A stretch of 64,000 nt of DNA. Origin: Nocardia lijiangensis NBRC 108240. GTDB lineage: Bacteria; Actinomycetota; Actinomycetes; Mycobacteriales; Mycobacteriaceae. The notes under the pieces are model-generated. The model was not told the origin of the DNA and ran no database searches. It worked only from the letters and a program-made list of their open reading frames with translations. The translations under genes and the position numbers were made by a program. The stretch covers positions 19,847-83,846 of the forward strand of contig NZ_BDBP01000043.1 of NCBI RefSeq assembly GCF_001613045.1. Direction: 5' to 3'. Positions 54,420-63,615 of this stretch are shown one piece after another (the stretch's first letter is position 1; each line of letters starts with the position of its first letter).

Positions 54420-55346
54420 ATGTCGCTGCGGCTGGGCAGAATTGCGCGGGTGATCGCCGACCGCCTTTCTCGCGCCGTCGCGTCGCTGCGCGGGCTCACC
54501 GTCGGCGACGCGTTCGGCGGCTGCTTCTTCGTCCCCGACAACCTGTCCGCGCTCCGGGCCCGCGCATTGCCGCCGGACCCCTGGTGGTGGACCGACGACA
54601 CCGAGATGGCTTGCTCGGTAGTCGCCGTTCTGCTCCGGCTCGGCCGCGTCGACCAAGACGCGCTCGCCGCCTCCTTCGCCGAGCACCACGATTTCGACCG
54701 CGGCTACGGCCCGAGCGCCAATCGCATGCTCCGGCTCATCCGCCAGGAAGGCGGGGATTGGCGCGCACTGGCGACCGAGGCGTTCGGCGGGAAAGGTTCC
54801 TGGGGAAACGGCGCGGCCATGCGGGTGGCTCCGCTCGGCGCGTACTTCGCGGAGGATCTGGACCGGGTGATCGAGGAGGCGGCGGCCTCGGCCGAGATCA
54901 CCCACGCCCATCCCGAGGGCGTCGCGGGTGCGATCGCGGTGGCGCTCGGTGCGGCCCTACCGACCGCCCGCGGTGCGGATCTGCTCGACGCGATTGCCGC
55001 CCGCACCCCGCCGGGTGCGGTGCGCGACGGGATCACCGCGGCGCGCGGCCTGCTCCACGCCGATCCGGCAGCGGCCGCTCGCGCGCTCGGCAACGGACGC
55101 GACGTATCGGCACCCGACACCGTGCCGTTCTGCCTGTGGGTCGCCGCTCGGTTCGACGATTTCGCCGAGGCGTGCTGGGCCACCGCGAGCGCGGGCGGCG
55201 ACGTGGACACGACCTGCGCCATCGTCGGCGGCATCCTCGGTGCGCGCGAGGCCGCAATCCCCGACGAATGGCTGCGGCGGTGCGAAGAACTGCCGGACTG
55301 GGCGGGCGTCACCCTCGACGGGTCTGTGCTGCGGCTGAGGCGGTAG
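54420..55346 (+). CDS. ADP-ribosylglycohydrolase (DraG-like)
   Basis: 308 residues. Binuclear Mg motifs are WWTDDTEMACSVVAVL near residues 54-69 and GGDVDTTCAIVGGILGA near 260-276, as in DraG/ARH enzymes, which remove ADP-ribose from proteins, nucleic acids or small molecules. GDAFGGCFF near residue 29 is the usual N-terminal motif. The start could be ATG 54420 or GTG 54450. No ADP-ribosyltransferase gene lies next to it. Confidence 0.85.
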   Translation: MSLRLGRIARVIADRLSRAVASLRGLTVGDAFGGCFFVPDNLSALRARALPPDPWWWTDDTEMACSVVAVLLRLGRVDQDALAASFAEHHDFDRGYGPSANRMLRLIRQEGGDWRALATEAFGGKGSWGNGAAMRVAPLGAYFAEDLDRVIEEAAASAEITHAHPEGVAGAIAVALGAALPTARGADLLDAIAARTPPGAVRDGITAARGLLHADPAAAARALGNGRDVSAPDTVPFCLWVAARFDDFAEACWATASAGGDVDTTCAIVGGILGAREAAIPDEWLRRCEELPDWAGVTLDGSVLRLRR

Positions 55347-55429
55347 CTACCGGCTGGCAATCTGCGGAGCGGCACCGAGCGCGCGCCACCCGTCGAACAC
55401 CGGCGCGCAGGTCGGTATAGTCGCCGCGG

Positions 55430-56713
55430 ATGAGTAGTTCCGCCGCCTGTGATGTGCCGATGTCGTCGACCCGCCGGTTCGGGCGTGTGGTCTGGCTTGT
55501 GCCTGCGCTGCTCGTAGTGTTCACGGCACTGTGTCTGACGCAGCCACTCTGGCCGTTCAAGGAGATCACCGGCGGCTTCATCGACCTGCAGGTCTATCGC
55601 CTCGGCGTCGAAACGCTGCGCGACGGCGGCGACATGTACGGGCAACTCCCGCAGACCACCATCGGCATCGGACTGCCCTTCATCTATCCGCCGTTCGCCG
55701 CCTTGGTGCTCGCGCCGTTCGCGCTGCTGCCCTGGGATGTCGCGGCGTTCGCCTTCTTCGTCACCTCGGTGGCGGCGCTGACGCTGACGCTGTACTTGGT
55801 CGCCCGGCGGATCTGGCCGGGCGAGAGTGCGCGCCGGGTCGCGCTGTTCGCCACCGCGTGCGCGGCGCCGCTCGCCATGCTGCTGGAACCGACCAGGTCG
55901 ACGCTGGATTTCGGGCAGGTCAACCTGTTGCTGATGGCGCTGGTCGCGGCCGACTGCCTGACCGAGAAGCCGAAGTGGCGGCGCGGCATGCTGATCGGCA
56001 TCGCGGCGGCGATCAAGCTGACGCCCGCCGCGTTCGTCCTGTTCTTCCTGGTTCGCCGCGACTACAAGTCGGCGATCACCGCCGCGGCCACCGGCGCCGC
56101 CGCGACCGCACTCAGCTTCCTCGTGCTGCCGAGCACCTCGGCGAAGTACTGGTTCGGCGGGCTCGGCAATGTGGACGGTCTGAGCGGCTCGGCCTTCCAC
56201 ACCAACCAGTCGATCCAGGCGGTGCTCGCCCGGCTGCGGGTGCCCGAACCCACCTTCACCATCGTCTGGCTGGTCGCGGGCGCGGCTCTGCTCGCGCTGG
56301 TCGTGCTCGCGATGCGACGGGCGGCTGCCGCTCCGGCACTCGCGCTGGCCATCAACGCGGTCTTCACCCTGCTCGTCTCGCCGATTTCGTGGTCGCACCA
56401 CTGGATCTGGATCGCGCCCGCACTGTTCGGCATGATCGGCTACGCGATCCAGCTGCCGCTACGGCGTGCGCTCGGCTGGTACGCGGTGGCCGTGGGCACC
56501 GGCGCGGTGTTCGTCTACGGGCCGCAGAACTGGCTACCCAACGGTGAACAGCGCGAGTCGCTGTGGACGCCATGGCAGCACGTGATCGGCAATACCTACG
56601 TGTGGCTCAGCGTGCTGCTGGTGTTGCTGTTCCTGGCGACCTCCCGTCGCGCAGCATCTCCCGCGTCCTCCGCCGCACCCGTCCGGGAGGAAGCGCCGCA
56701 GCCGGTTTCATGA
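55430..56713 (+). CDS. GT87 polyprenyl-phosphate-mannose-type glycosyltransferase
   Basis: 427 residues with about ten membrane helices. After helix 1, GGFIDLQVYRLGVETLRDGG and the YPPFAALVLAPFALLPWDV stretch are GT87 (DUF2029) marks, the family of mycobacterial PimE and related alpha-mannosyltransferases. It should add mannose or arabinose from a lipid donor to a cell-envelope glycolipid on the outer face. It ends 4 bp from the convergent GNAT gene. Confidence 0.85.
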   Translation: MSSSAACDVPMSSTRRFGRVVWLVPALLVVFTALCLTQPLWPFKEITGGFIDLQVYRLGVETLRDGGDMYGQLPQTTIGIGLPFIYPPFAALVLAPFALLPWDVAAFAFFVTSVAALTLTLYLVARRIWPGESARRVALFATACAAPLAMLLEPTRSTLDFGQVNLLLMALVAADCLTEKPKWRRGMLIGIAAAIKLTPAAFVLFFLVRRDYKSAITAAATGAAATALSFLVLPSTSAKYWFGGLGNVDGLSGSAFHTNQSIQAVLARLRVPEPTFTIVWLVAGAALLALVVLAMRRAAAAPALALAINAVFTLLVSPISWSHHWIWIAPALFGMIGYAIQLPLRRALGWYAVAVGTGAVFVYGPQNWLPNGEQRESLWTPWQHVIGNTYVWLSVLLVLLFLATSRRAASPASSAAPVREEAPQPVS

Positions 56714-56717
56714 CCGG

Positions 56718-57206
56718 CTACGCATCGGGGAGCAGCGCGCGCAGCATCTCGGTCTCGATGCGCGAATCTGCGACAGAGCACGGACGGCTACGGCCGGTCC
56801 TGCGGAATCCCATGCGTTCGTAGAGCGCTTCGGCGCCGCGGTTGCCCTCCAGCACCCACAGCCGCAGTTCGTCGTGTCCGGCCGCGCGCGCCGCACCGAC
56901 GACGGCGTCGACCAATCGGTCCGAGGCGCCGGTGCCGCGCGCGGACGGATCGACCCACATCGAGACGAGCAGCGGTCCGTCCTCGGCGTTGTGCACCAAT
57001 GCCGCCGACCCGACGACGCCGCCCGCACGCTCGGCGACGACGAGGACCCGGTCGGAAACCCATTGCCGCCATTGCCGATCGGGCCAGGTGGCGGCCTCGT
57101 CGAAGGTGGAGCCGAAGGTGCCGGGCGGTGAGCCTGCCAGCGCGGCCAATCGGATGTCGCGCCCGATGTGCCACTGCTCGACGGGGACGGTGCGGAGGGT
57201 GATCAT
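56718..57206 (-). CDS. GNAT-family N-acetyltransferase
   Basis: 162 residues with the GNAT motif A SMWVDPSARGTGASDRLVDA and the C-terminal NRGAEALYERMGFRRTG. The N-terminal DIRLAALAGSPPGTFGSTFD is common to many RimI-like and antibiotic-type GNATs. ATG at 57206 follows GGAGGG-like bases. Acceptor unknown. No feature is seen in the 216 bp upstream (57207-57422). Confidence 0.85.
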   Translation of the reverse strand: MITLRTVPVEQWHIGRDIRLAALAGSPPGTFGSTFDEAATWPDRQWRQWVSDRVLVVAERAGGVVGSAALVHNAEDGPLLVSMWVDPSARGTGASDRLVDAVVGAARAAGHDELRLWVLEGNRGAEALYERMGFRRTGRSRPCSVADSRIETEMLRALLPDA

Positions 57207-57422
57207 CGGCCGATCTCCGGAGCGGTGTGGGGCGAACCGACTTTGGCGCTGCCTACCGCCCGGTGTAGAGGAGCCGGGCGGGGCAGCCGCGATTGATTCA
57301 ACGGTGCGTTCCTGAGCCGAGGACCCCCGGTTCTCTGTGATTCCGCTGAGAATCGCGCAGGTCAGGCCAGTTCGGCCAGTCAGTCGTGCATCCAGGACAG
57401 CGCCGTCTCGCCGCCGCCGCCA

Positions 57423-58859
57423 TCAGAGAGTCGGCGCGACGGCGTCCACATCTTCCGGCCAGCGCTGCGCCCACGGCCTGGCCTTTTCGATTTGGGCTGC
57501 GACGCGCAGGATTCCGTGTTCGTCGTTCGGTCGGCCGATCAGCTGGACACTGAGCGGCAATCCGGAATCCGACCAACCCGCGGGGATCGCGGCGGCCGGA
57601 TTGCCGCACACGTTCCACATCGCGGTGTAGGCGGTCATCGGCAAGCTGCGCAGTATCGCGTGCACCGCGCCCGCGCCGTCCAGCCTGCCGATCGGCGGCG
57701 GCAGGTGCGGCAGGGTCGGGGTCAGCACCAGGTCGTAGCGCTCGAAGACGCGGTTGACTCGCGCGGCGATGCGTTCGCTCTGGCCCTCGGCCCAGCGCTG
57801 GAGCGGCTCCGGCGCGAGCAGGCGCGCGGCGGCCGCGAGCGTCCTGGTGCGCTGCTCGAGCAGGTCGGGGCGGTCCACGCGCTCGGCCTCCGCCCTGATG
57901 CCGCCGAGGAACTGCGGAGAGAAGGCGGGGGTGGCCTCGGGCAGGTCGACCTCGAATTCCTCGACGTCGTGGCCGAGATCGGTCAGGGTGTCGGCCATCG
58001 AACGCAGCGCGGCGGCACACTCGGGCGCCAGGCGGGTCAGTGGCACGGCTGAGCGCGACGACACGGCGATCCGCAGCGGCTTCGGGGGCGAGAGCTCCGC
58101 GAACGGGCTCATCGGCGCAGGCACGTGCCAGCGGTCTCCTGCGCCGCTGCCGCTGATGACGTCGTAGAGCAGCGCGCTGTCGGCGACCGAGCGGGTCAGC
58201 ACGCCGAGCACGCCGAGCGCACGCCACAGATCGCCGTGCGGCGCGGTGCTGACCCGGCCCCGCTGCGGCTTCAGGCCGAACAGTCCGCAGCAGGCCGACG
58301 GGATCCGGATCGAACCGCCGCCGTCGCCGCCGGTGGCCGCCGCGACGACGCCCGCCGCGACCGCCGCCGCCGATCCGCCGCTGGAGCCGCCCGTGCTGCG
58401 GGTGGTATCCCAGGGATTGCGCGTGTAGCCGTGTGCGGCGGACTCGGTGAACGGCCAGGTGCCGAATTCCGGCATCGCGGTCTTGCCCACGATGATCGCG
58501 CCCGCCGCGCGCAGCCGTCGGACGATCTCCGCGTCGGCCGCGGCCGGGGTGGTCACCGCGGCGCCGCCGTAGGTGGTGCGGACTCCCGCGACGTCGACCT
58601 CGTCCTTGATGGCGATCGGGACGCCGTGCAGGGGGCCGAGCGGGCGTCCGGCCGCCAGATCCTCGTCGCGGGTCCGGGCTTCCGCCAACGCCTCGTCGGC
58701 GAGCACGGCGATGAAGGCGTTGAGCCGGGGCTGTAGGCGGTCGATGCGCGCGAGGGTCTGTTCGGTGAGCTCGACCGCCGAGATCAGACCGGTCCGGATG
58801 GCTTCGGCCTGGCCGAGCACGCCGGTGTACCGCGGTCGGTCGCCGAGTTGCTCGCTCAT
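57423..58859 (-). CDS. Amidase (amidase-signature family)
   Basis: 478 residues. The Ser-cisSer-Lys triad is visible: Lys85 in PIAIKDEVDV, cis-Ser about 160 in STGGSSGGSAAAVA and the nucleophile Ser183 in GGDGGGSIRIPSACC. The family hydrolyses carboxamides; a GatA role is unlikely because gatB/gatC are not adjacent. GAGAGGAA lies before ATG 58859. It is divergent from the secreted protein at 58979. Confidence 0.9.
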   Translation of the reverse strand: MSEQLGDRPRYTGVLGQAEAIRTGLISAVELTEQTLARIDRLQPRLNAFIAVLADEALAEARTRDEDLAAGRPLGPLHGVPIAIKDEVDVAGVRTTYGGAAVTTPAAADAEIVRRLRAAGAIIVGKTAMPEFGTWPFTESAAHGYTRNPWDTTRSTGGSSGGSAAAVAAGVVAAATGGDGGGSIRIPSACCGLFGLKPQRGRVSTAPHGDLWRALGVLGVLTRSVADSALLYDVISGSGAGDRWHVPAPMSPFAELSPPKPLRIAVSSRSAVPLTRLAPECAAALRSMADTLTDLGHDVEEFEVDLPEATPAFSPQFLGGIRAEAERVDRPDLLEQRTRTLAAAARLLAPEPLQRWAEGQSERIAARVNRVFERYDLVLTPTLPHLPPPIGRLDGAGAVHAILRSLPMTAYTAMWNVCGNPAAAIPAGWSDSGLPLSVQLIGRPNDEHGILRVAAQIEKARPWAQRWPEDVDAVAPTL

Positions 58860-58978
58860 CGGGTTCCTCTCGTGGCCCGGGCGCGTTCACGTGGACGCGC
58901 GTTCAGTTGTCCGAATTACATGCCTCGCGGTGAGACGTGTCAAGGGTGGTGGCGGCGGCGCGGGTGATACTGGCCCGT

Positions 58979-60145
58979 GTGACCATGATCGCCGTGCTGC
59001 GCCGGCTGCTCGCTCTCCTCGTGATCGTCGGCTCCGCCGCGGCGCCGATGGCGCTGACGCCGCTCGCGCAAGCCGGTCCGTTGACGGATTGCGGATGGAG
59101 CAGGCGGATCGGCGCCGACACCCTGAACGTCGCGCTGCCCGACACCTTCGCCAACTACTGGATGGCCGCGGTACCCGCGCTGCCCGCCGAGGGGCTCACG
59201 CTGCGCGGCCGGTATCCGCACGGCCGGTACATCTCGTTCACCAGCTACCAGGGTTCGCGGACCCTGGACGGCCTGGACGATCTGCGCATCGAACCGGATC
59301 CGGGTAGTACCAATCCGTTCCGGCCGGGCGCGGACCGCACCGCGACCGAACGCTCCTTCACCGTGCGAGTGCTGCCCGGCCCGCGTCCCACGCAACCCGC
59401 GCCGAACACCCTCTACGCGGATTCCGGTCTGGCGCTGATCATCTACCGGGTCTACCGCACCGACGAGGGACGCGATCCGCTCGGCGGGGAACCGCTGCCG
59501 GAGATCACCGTCCACCGCACCGACGGGCCGCGCCTGCTCCCCGCCTGTGCGGCGGACCAGGGGGCGCCCGACACCTCTGCCGTGCACCTGTCCAGCGGAC
59601 CGCGGCTGCCCGCGGGCGTGCCGGGCCCCGGCTATCGCACGTGGTCCAGGACCAGCGGCGACGGCGTGTTCGCGAATCCGGACAACACCTATCTGGCCTC
59701 GCGCGTCGCGCCGCGGGCGGGACAGATCGCGGTTGTCCGCGCGCAGCTGCCGACCACCCCCGCGACCTTCGGCGGCCAGCCGACCATGGCGCCCGCGCAA
59801 TTGCGGTACTGGTCGATGTGCGCGAACGAGCTTGCCAGCACCCGTGTTTCGGCCTGCGTTGTCGACGACGAGACGCCGGTCGACGAGCGCGGCTGGTTCA
59901 CCGTCGTGGTCTCCGATCCCGCCGACCGGCCCGCGAACGCCACCCGTGACTGCGGCGTCGCCTGGCTGCCGGCCACCGGATTCGAGACCACCCTCCTGAT
60001 GCGGAATATGTTGCCCGACACGGATTTCGAGCATTCCATTCAACGCGCGCCGGAGGCCGACCCGGCCGCGGGCATGGGATCCTACTATCCGCGTACCGAG
60101 CTCGTGACCACCGCGGAGTTCGGGGCGACCGGCTGCGCTCGCTGA
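58979..60145 (+). CDS. Secreted protein of unknown function
   Basis: 388 residues with a Sec signal (VLRRLLALLVIVGSAAAPMA, cleavage near AQA). The mature protein has three or four Cys likely in disulfides (LTDCGW, LLPACAAD, SMCANEL, SACVVDD, TRDCGV, ATGCAR). ANYWMAAVPALPAEGLTLRG and RYISFTSYQG suggest a beta-rich fold somewhat like DUF1214/DUF1254 proteins, but this is uncertain. Start GTG 58979 or ATG 58985. Function unknown. Confidence 0.65.
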   Translation: MTMIAVLRRLLALLVIVGSAAAPMALTPLAQAGPLTDCGWSRRIGADTLNVALPDTFANYWMAAVPALPAEGLTLRGRYPHGRYISFTSYQGSRTLDGLDDLRIEPDPGSTNPFRPGADRTATERSFTVRVLPGPRPTQPAPNTLYADSGLALIIYRVYRTDEGRDPLGGEPLPEITVHRTDGPRLLPACAADQGAPDTSAVHLSSGPRLPAGVPGPGYRTWSRTSGDGVFANPDNTYLASRVAPRAGQIAVVRAQLPTTPATFGGQPTMAPAQLRYWSMCANELASTRVSACVVDDETPVDERGWFTVVVSDPADRPANATRDCGVAWLPATGFETTLLMRNMLPDTDFEHSIQRAPEADPAAGMGSYYPRTELVTTAEFGATGCAR

Positions 60146-60301
60146 GGTGTAGACCGCTGAGGATGATCTCCTGGCCGGAAATATCGAGACCGGTCGCTAC
60201 GGTTCGCGAAAAATGCTGCACCACAATGTTTCCGGCCGGAACGGGGTACGATCTTTGCGGCGTTCTCGAACCGTCGCTGACATTCGAAGAGGGGTACGGC
60301 T

Positions 60302-60595
60302 GTGAGCATGATTCTCGCTACGGCACATGACGTGTACGGCACAGTTCTGGCCCAGATCGGCAATCCGTCCCCGGAGGCACCGCCCATCTCGGACTCGATC
60401 CTCCAGATGGTCAGCTACCTCACCTGGTTCGTGCTGCTTTCCGGAATCGCCGCCATCACCTACGCGGGCGGCCGGTTCGCCTGGGAGAAATGGTCCGGCG
60501 GCGGCCTCCAGTCGCCGAAGATGGTGGCCGGAGCCATGATCGGCGGCACCGTCGCCACCAGCGCGGGCACCATCATGAACGCGGTCATCGGCTGA
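60302..60595 (+). CDS. Small VirB2/TrbC-like two-helix membrane protein
   Basis: 97 residues. Two hydrophobic segments (MVSYLTWFVLLSGIAAITYA; MVAGAMIGGTVATSAGTIMN) flank a basic loop GGRFAWEKWSGGG. The arrangement and the Gly/Ala-rich second helix resemble small pilin-like subunits of conjugation/type IV secretion loci in actinomycetes. GTG at 60302 has GAGGGG 9 nt upstream. No other conjugation gene is nearby, so this is an orphan. The family call is by shape only. Confidence 0.5.
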   Translation: MSMILATAHDVYGTVLAQIGNPSPEAPPISDSILQMVSYLTWFVLLSGIAAITYAGGRFAWEKWSGGGLQSPKMVAGAMIGGTVATSAGTIMNAVIG

Positions 60596-60613
60596 GGCCG
60601 AGCCCGGCGTAGC

Positions 60614-61159
60614 TCAGTCGGCGCGCCACTTGATGGAGCAGCCCATACTCGGACGGTGCGGTTCCGGCACCGATTCGCCGGCGAGCACCGCGGCGAGCGC
60701 GGCGCGCAGTTCGCCGCCGGTGACGGGTTTGCCGTTGCCCGGGGTGGATTCGTCGAACGCGCCCCGATACGCCAGCGCGAGGCGAGCGTCGTAGAGGAAG
60801 AAGTCGGGAGTGCATGCCGCGCCGAAAGCGCGCCCCACTTCCTGTGACTCGTCGATGAGGTACGGGAACGACCACCGCGCCCGTTTCGCTTGGGCGCGAA
60901 GACCTTCCGGCTTGTCGTTCGGGTAGGCGTCCGCGTCGTTGGTGCAGATGGCCACCGTGGGCACGGTCGAAGCGCCGATCACCGCGCCGAGTTCGTCCTC
61001 GATGTGCCGGACATACGGGCAGTGATTGCAGGCGAAGACGACCAACAGGCCGGGTCCGTTCGCGTAATCGGACAGCCGGTGTATCCGGCCGTCCAGATCG
61101 GGCAGGGCGAAATCCGGGGCGGGCGTGCCCAGGGGGACCATCAGGGATTCGAGTGCCAT
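60614..61159 (-). CDS. Thioredoxin-fold AhpC/TSA-like protein
   Basis: 181 residues, no signal peptide. LGTPAPDFALPDLDGRIHRL opens the peroxiredoxin-like fold and VVFACNHCPYVRHIEDEL holds the CxxC (Cys44, Cys47). TPDFFLYDARLALAYRG is the cis-Pro region. It is the group of thioredoxin-like AlkD/redoxin proteins that reduce peroxides or disulfides. The substrate is unknown. Confidence 0.8.
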   Translation of the reverse strand: MALESLMVPLGTPAPDFALPDLDGRIHRLSDYANGPGLLVVFACNHCPYVRHIEDELGAVIGASTVPTVAICTNDADAYPNDKPEGLRAQAKRARWSFPYLIDESQEVGRAFGAACTPDFFLYDARLALAYRGAFDESTPGNGKPVTGGELRAALAAVLAGESVPEPHRPSMGCSIKWRAD

Positions 61160-61214
61160 ATCTGCCTCCGTCCGGTTCTCTTCGAGGGTAGTGGGTGAGG
61201 TAGGGCGGATACGC

Positions 61215-62180
61215 CTAGCTCGTGAGATCGCCGGGATCGGTGTTGGCGCCGCACAGCACGACGCACACCCGCTCCCCGGGTGCGGGGTGGTAACCGCCGC
61301 CGGTCAGCGCGGCCATGGCGGTCGCCGCGGCGTGTTCGACCGCCAACCGATGCTCCGCCCAGAGGGCCCGGCGGGTAGCGATGATCTCCTCGTCCGAGAC
61401 GAGCACCGACACCGAGTCCGCCGCGCGCGCCGCGGTGAGGGCCAGCTCGGTGACGCGACGTGCGCCGAGCGCGTCGGCGGCCACCGAGTCGACCGCGACG
61501 TCGACCGGCGCGCCCGCCGCGAGCGCGGCGTGCAGCGCACGACAGTTCCGCGGTTCCACGGCCACCACGCGGACACCGTAATGGGCTGCGGCGGTGGCGA
61601 TTCCGGCGAACAGGCCGCCGCCGCCCACCGCGACGACGACGGTGTCGAGGCGGGGCAGCTGCCGATGGATCTCGGTCAGCAGGGTGCCAGCGCCCGCCGC
61701 GATGAGCGGGTTGTCGTAGGCGTGCGAGAGCAGCGCGCCGCTGGACTCGGCGAAGGCGTGGCAGGCGGCGAGCGCGTCGGCGTACTGGTCGCCGACCAGC
61801 CGGACGTCCGCGCCGTAGCCGCGCAGCTTGTCGATCTTCACCGGGGGCGCGGTGGCCGGCAGGAACACCGTGGCGGGCACGTGCTGGCTGCGTGCCGCCC
61901 AAGCGCAGGCCAGGCCCGCGTTGCCGCCGGAGGCGATGGTGACGCCGCTCTCGGGCAGGCTGCCCGCCTCGCGATGCGTCAGCAGGAAGTTCTGCGCGCC
62001 TCTCGCCTTGAACGATCCGGTGTGCTGGAGGAATTCGAGGGCCAGCCAGAGGCGAGGCGAGTCGCCGTCCGCCGGGTCGCCGGGGGCGATCGTGACGGGT
62101 CGCACGCGCCCGGCGATGCGTTCGGCGGCGGCCTTGATGTCGGCGTAGTTCAGGTCCATCGGGCTCCGGTTCGGGTCCAT
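61215..62180 (-). CDS. Threonine/serine dehydratase-like PLP enzyme
   Basis: 321 residues of fold-type II. The PLP lysine is Lys58 in HTGSFKARGAQNF; VTIASGGNAGLACAWAA is the substrate loop and VVAVGGGGLFAGIATAAA the phosphate-binding Gly loop. No ACT domain is present, so it is the short catabolic type or a serine/threonine dehydratase of other specificity. Two in-frame starts (62180 and 62159) each have the same GGAGCCCGATGGACC context, a 21-bp duplication; I chose the first. Confidence 0.85.
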   Translation of the reverse strand: MDPNRSPMDLNYADIKAAAERIAGRVRPVTIAPGDPADGDSPRLWLALEFLQHTGSFKARGAQNFLLTHREAGSLPESGVTIASGGNAGLACAWAARSQHVPATVFLPATAPPVKIDKLRGYGADVRLVGDQYADALAACHAFAESSGALLSHAYDNPLIAAGAGTLLTEIHRQLPRLDTVVVAVGGGGLFAGIATAAAHYGVRVVAVEPRNCRALHAALAAGAPVDVAVDSVAADALGARRVTELALTAARAADSVSVLVSDEEIIATRRALWAEHRLAVEHAAATAMAALTGGGYHPAPGERVCVVLCGANTDPGDLTS

Positions 62181-62382
62181 CGGGCTCCTTCGAACGCGAT
62201 CATAGCCAGCCGCGCGCCCCGCGGTGCCCAGCTCGAATTCCGGCCGCCGGACATTCGTTTTTGCCGATCAATTGCGCAAATACGGCGCGGATTACCGGGT
62301 AGGCGCAGGAGAAGCTGTCATGCTCTCTTCGTTCGCTGATCCGACCCGCTGCCTTGGGCGCGGGATGACGAGAGGTCGATCT

Positions 62383-62868
62383 GTGAAATCGAGTTGGATG
62401 GCGGCGCCTGCGCTGTTGGCCGTCGCGGTGTCGGGGTGTTCCGGCGACACGTCGGCCGATACCGCCGCTACCTCGTCCGCCGCGCCGGCGGATACGGTGG
62501 GGGCGATGGCGACCGCCGCGCCGCGGGACAGCGATCTCGTGGGCGTTCGCATTCCGCTCGGGGAGACGAAAAAAGTGCCGATCCCCGCAGGCGCAATCAT
62601 GGAAATCACGGTTCCCGCGGAATGGGGCGCCGCGGTCGACAGCGTGCGCTGCACGGTAACCGACAGCAGCGGCCGGAACGAGGATCTGAGGTCGTCGGAA
62701 CCGAAGAAACAAGAGAAGATCGCGGGCAAACCGTGGGTCACGCTGTGGACCTTCTCCTCGCCGCCCGCCACCGAGGTCACCGTCGGCTGCCAGGACGCGG
62801 ACAACGCGGTCACCGACGCGCAACTGCGCTATGTCCGCGTCGTCCCGCGCGGGCTGCATCCGAACTGA
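62383..62868 (+). CDS. Small lipoprotein of unknown function
   Basis: 161 residues. From GTG 62383 the signal is KSSWMAAPALLAVAVSGC with lipobox AVSGC, lipidated near residue 19. A Thr/Ala-rich linker and a beta-rich domain with two Cys (VRCTVTD, VGCQDAD) follow. AGAGGTC lies 8 nt before the GTG; ATG 62365 is an alternative. No family recognised. Confidence 0.7.
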   Translation: MKSSWMAAPALLAVAVSGCSGDTSADTAATSSAAPADTVGAMATAAPRDSDLVGVRIPLGETKKVPIPAGAIMEITVPAEWGAAVDSVRCTVTDSSGRNEDLRSSEPKKQEKIAGKPWVTLWTFSSPPATEVTVGCQDADNAVTDAQLRYVRVVPRGLHPN

Positions 62869-62913
62869 GCCCACCGTGGCGGCGCGGGCCGCCGCAACGG
62901 TGGCGCACTCGCG

Positions 62914-63387
62914 CTACTTGCCGTGGGCGCGCAGCTGATAGAGGCCCTTGGTCACCGCGACGGTGTTGCCGTCGGCGTCGGTGACCACGGCCTCCAGCGT
63001 GAAGTCCGATTTTCCGCGCTCGGCCGCCTCGGCCTCGATCCGCGCGATCTCCTCCTCCGGCAGCGTGGCCTCGGCGCGCAGCTGGGACTTCGCCATGCCG
63101 ACGAACTTGATCTCGAAACCCTTGACCAGCGGGTAGTAGGCGGAATTGTCGAAAGTCGCCACCGCGATGGCGCCGCCGAGCACCTCGGCGACGGTGAACT
63201 GCACGCCCGCGTAGATCACCCCGAAGTGATTGCCGTTGCCCTCCAGCGGCACCGTGGTCGCGGCGAATCCGCGGCGCACCTCGACCGCCTGGACACCCAT
63301 CTTGGCGGCCGCGGGGATGGTGAACTCCAGGGCGCCGTTGATGATGTCGACGAACGGAGGGGCGTCGTCGGTGCTGTTGCCGGTCAT
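62914..63387 (-). CDS. Hotdog-fold thioesterase-like protein (DUF4442/PaaI type)
   Basis: 157 residues. The single hotdog domain shows GNGNHFGVIYAGVQFTVAEV, with the Asn/His and long helix, and GFEIKFVGMAKSQLRAEA. It should hydrolyse an acyl-CoA; some members lack the catalytic residue. AAAGGAA precedes ATG 63387. Confidence 0.8.
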   Translation of the reverse strand: MTGNSTDDAPPFVDIINGALEFTIPAAAKMGVQAVEVRRGFAATTVPLEGNGNHFGVIYAGVQFTVAEVLGGAIAVATFDNSAYYPLVKGFEIKFVGMAKSQLRAEATLPEEEIARIEAEAAERGKSDFTLEAVVTDADGNTVAVTKGLYQLRAHGK

Positions 63388-63615
63388 GCGGACCGATTCC
63401 TTTCGCGCGTGCGGTCCGGCGCGCCATCGTCCGCGCGGCGTCCGCGCGCCTGCCCGCGGACCTCGTCGTCCATGATTCACCGGTCCCGTCCTCGACGAGG
63501 GCGGGTGCCCTCAGATTAGGAAACGGGCGGTGCCCTCCGCAATCGGCCGCGGCGGTCGACGCCGCGCGAGTTTCGGCGACGAGCGCTGTCGGTGCGCCTG
63601 AGTAGCCTCGCAACC

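Noticed and set aside
45966..57000. Attachment-site repeat of the ssrA 3' end
   Set aside because: I looked for a second copy of the GGTTCGATTCCCGGCAGC sequence downstream and found none in the window, so no island boundary can be claimed.
60610..60625. TAGCTCAGTCGG-type sequence resembling a tRNA A-box
   Set aside because: No acceptor pairing, anticodon arm or B-box follows; it overlaps the end of the thioredoxin-fold gene.
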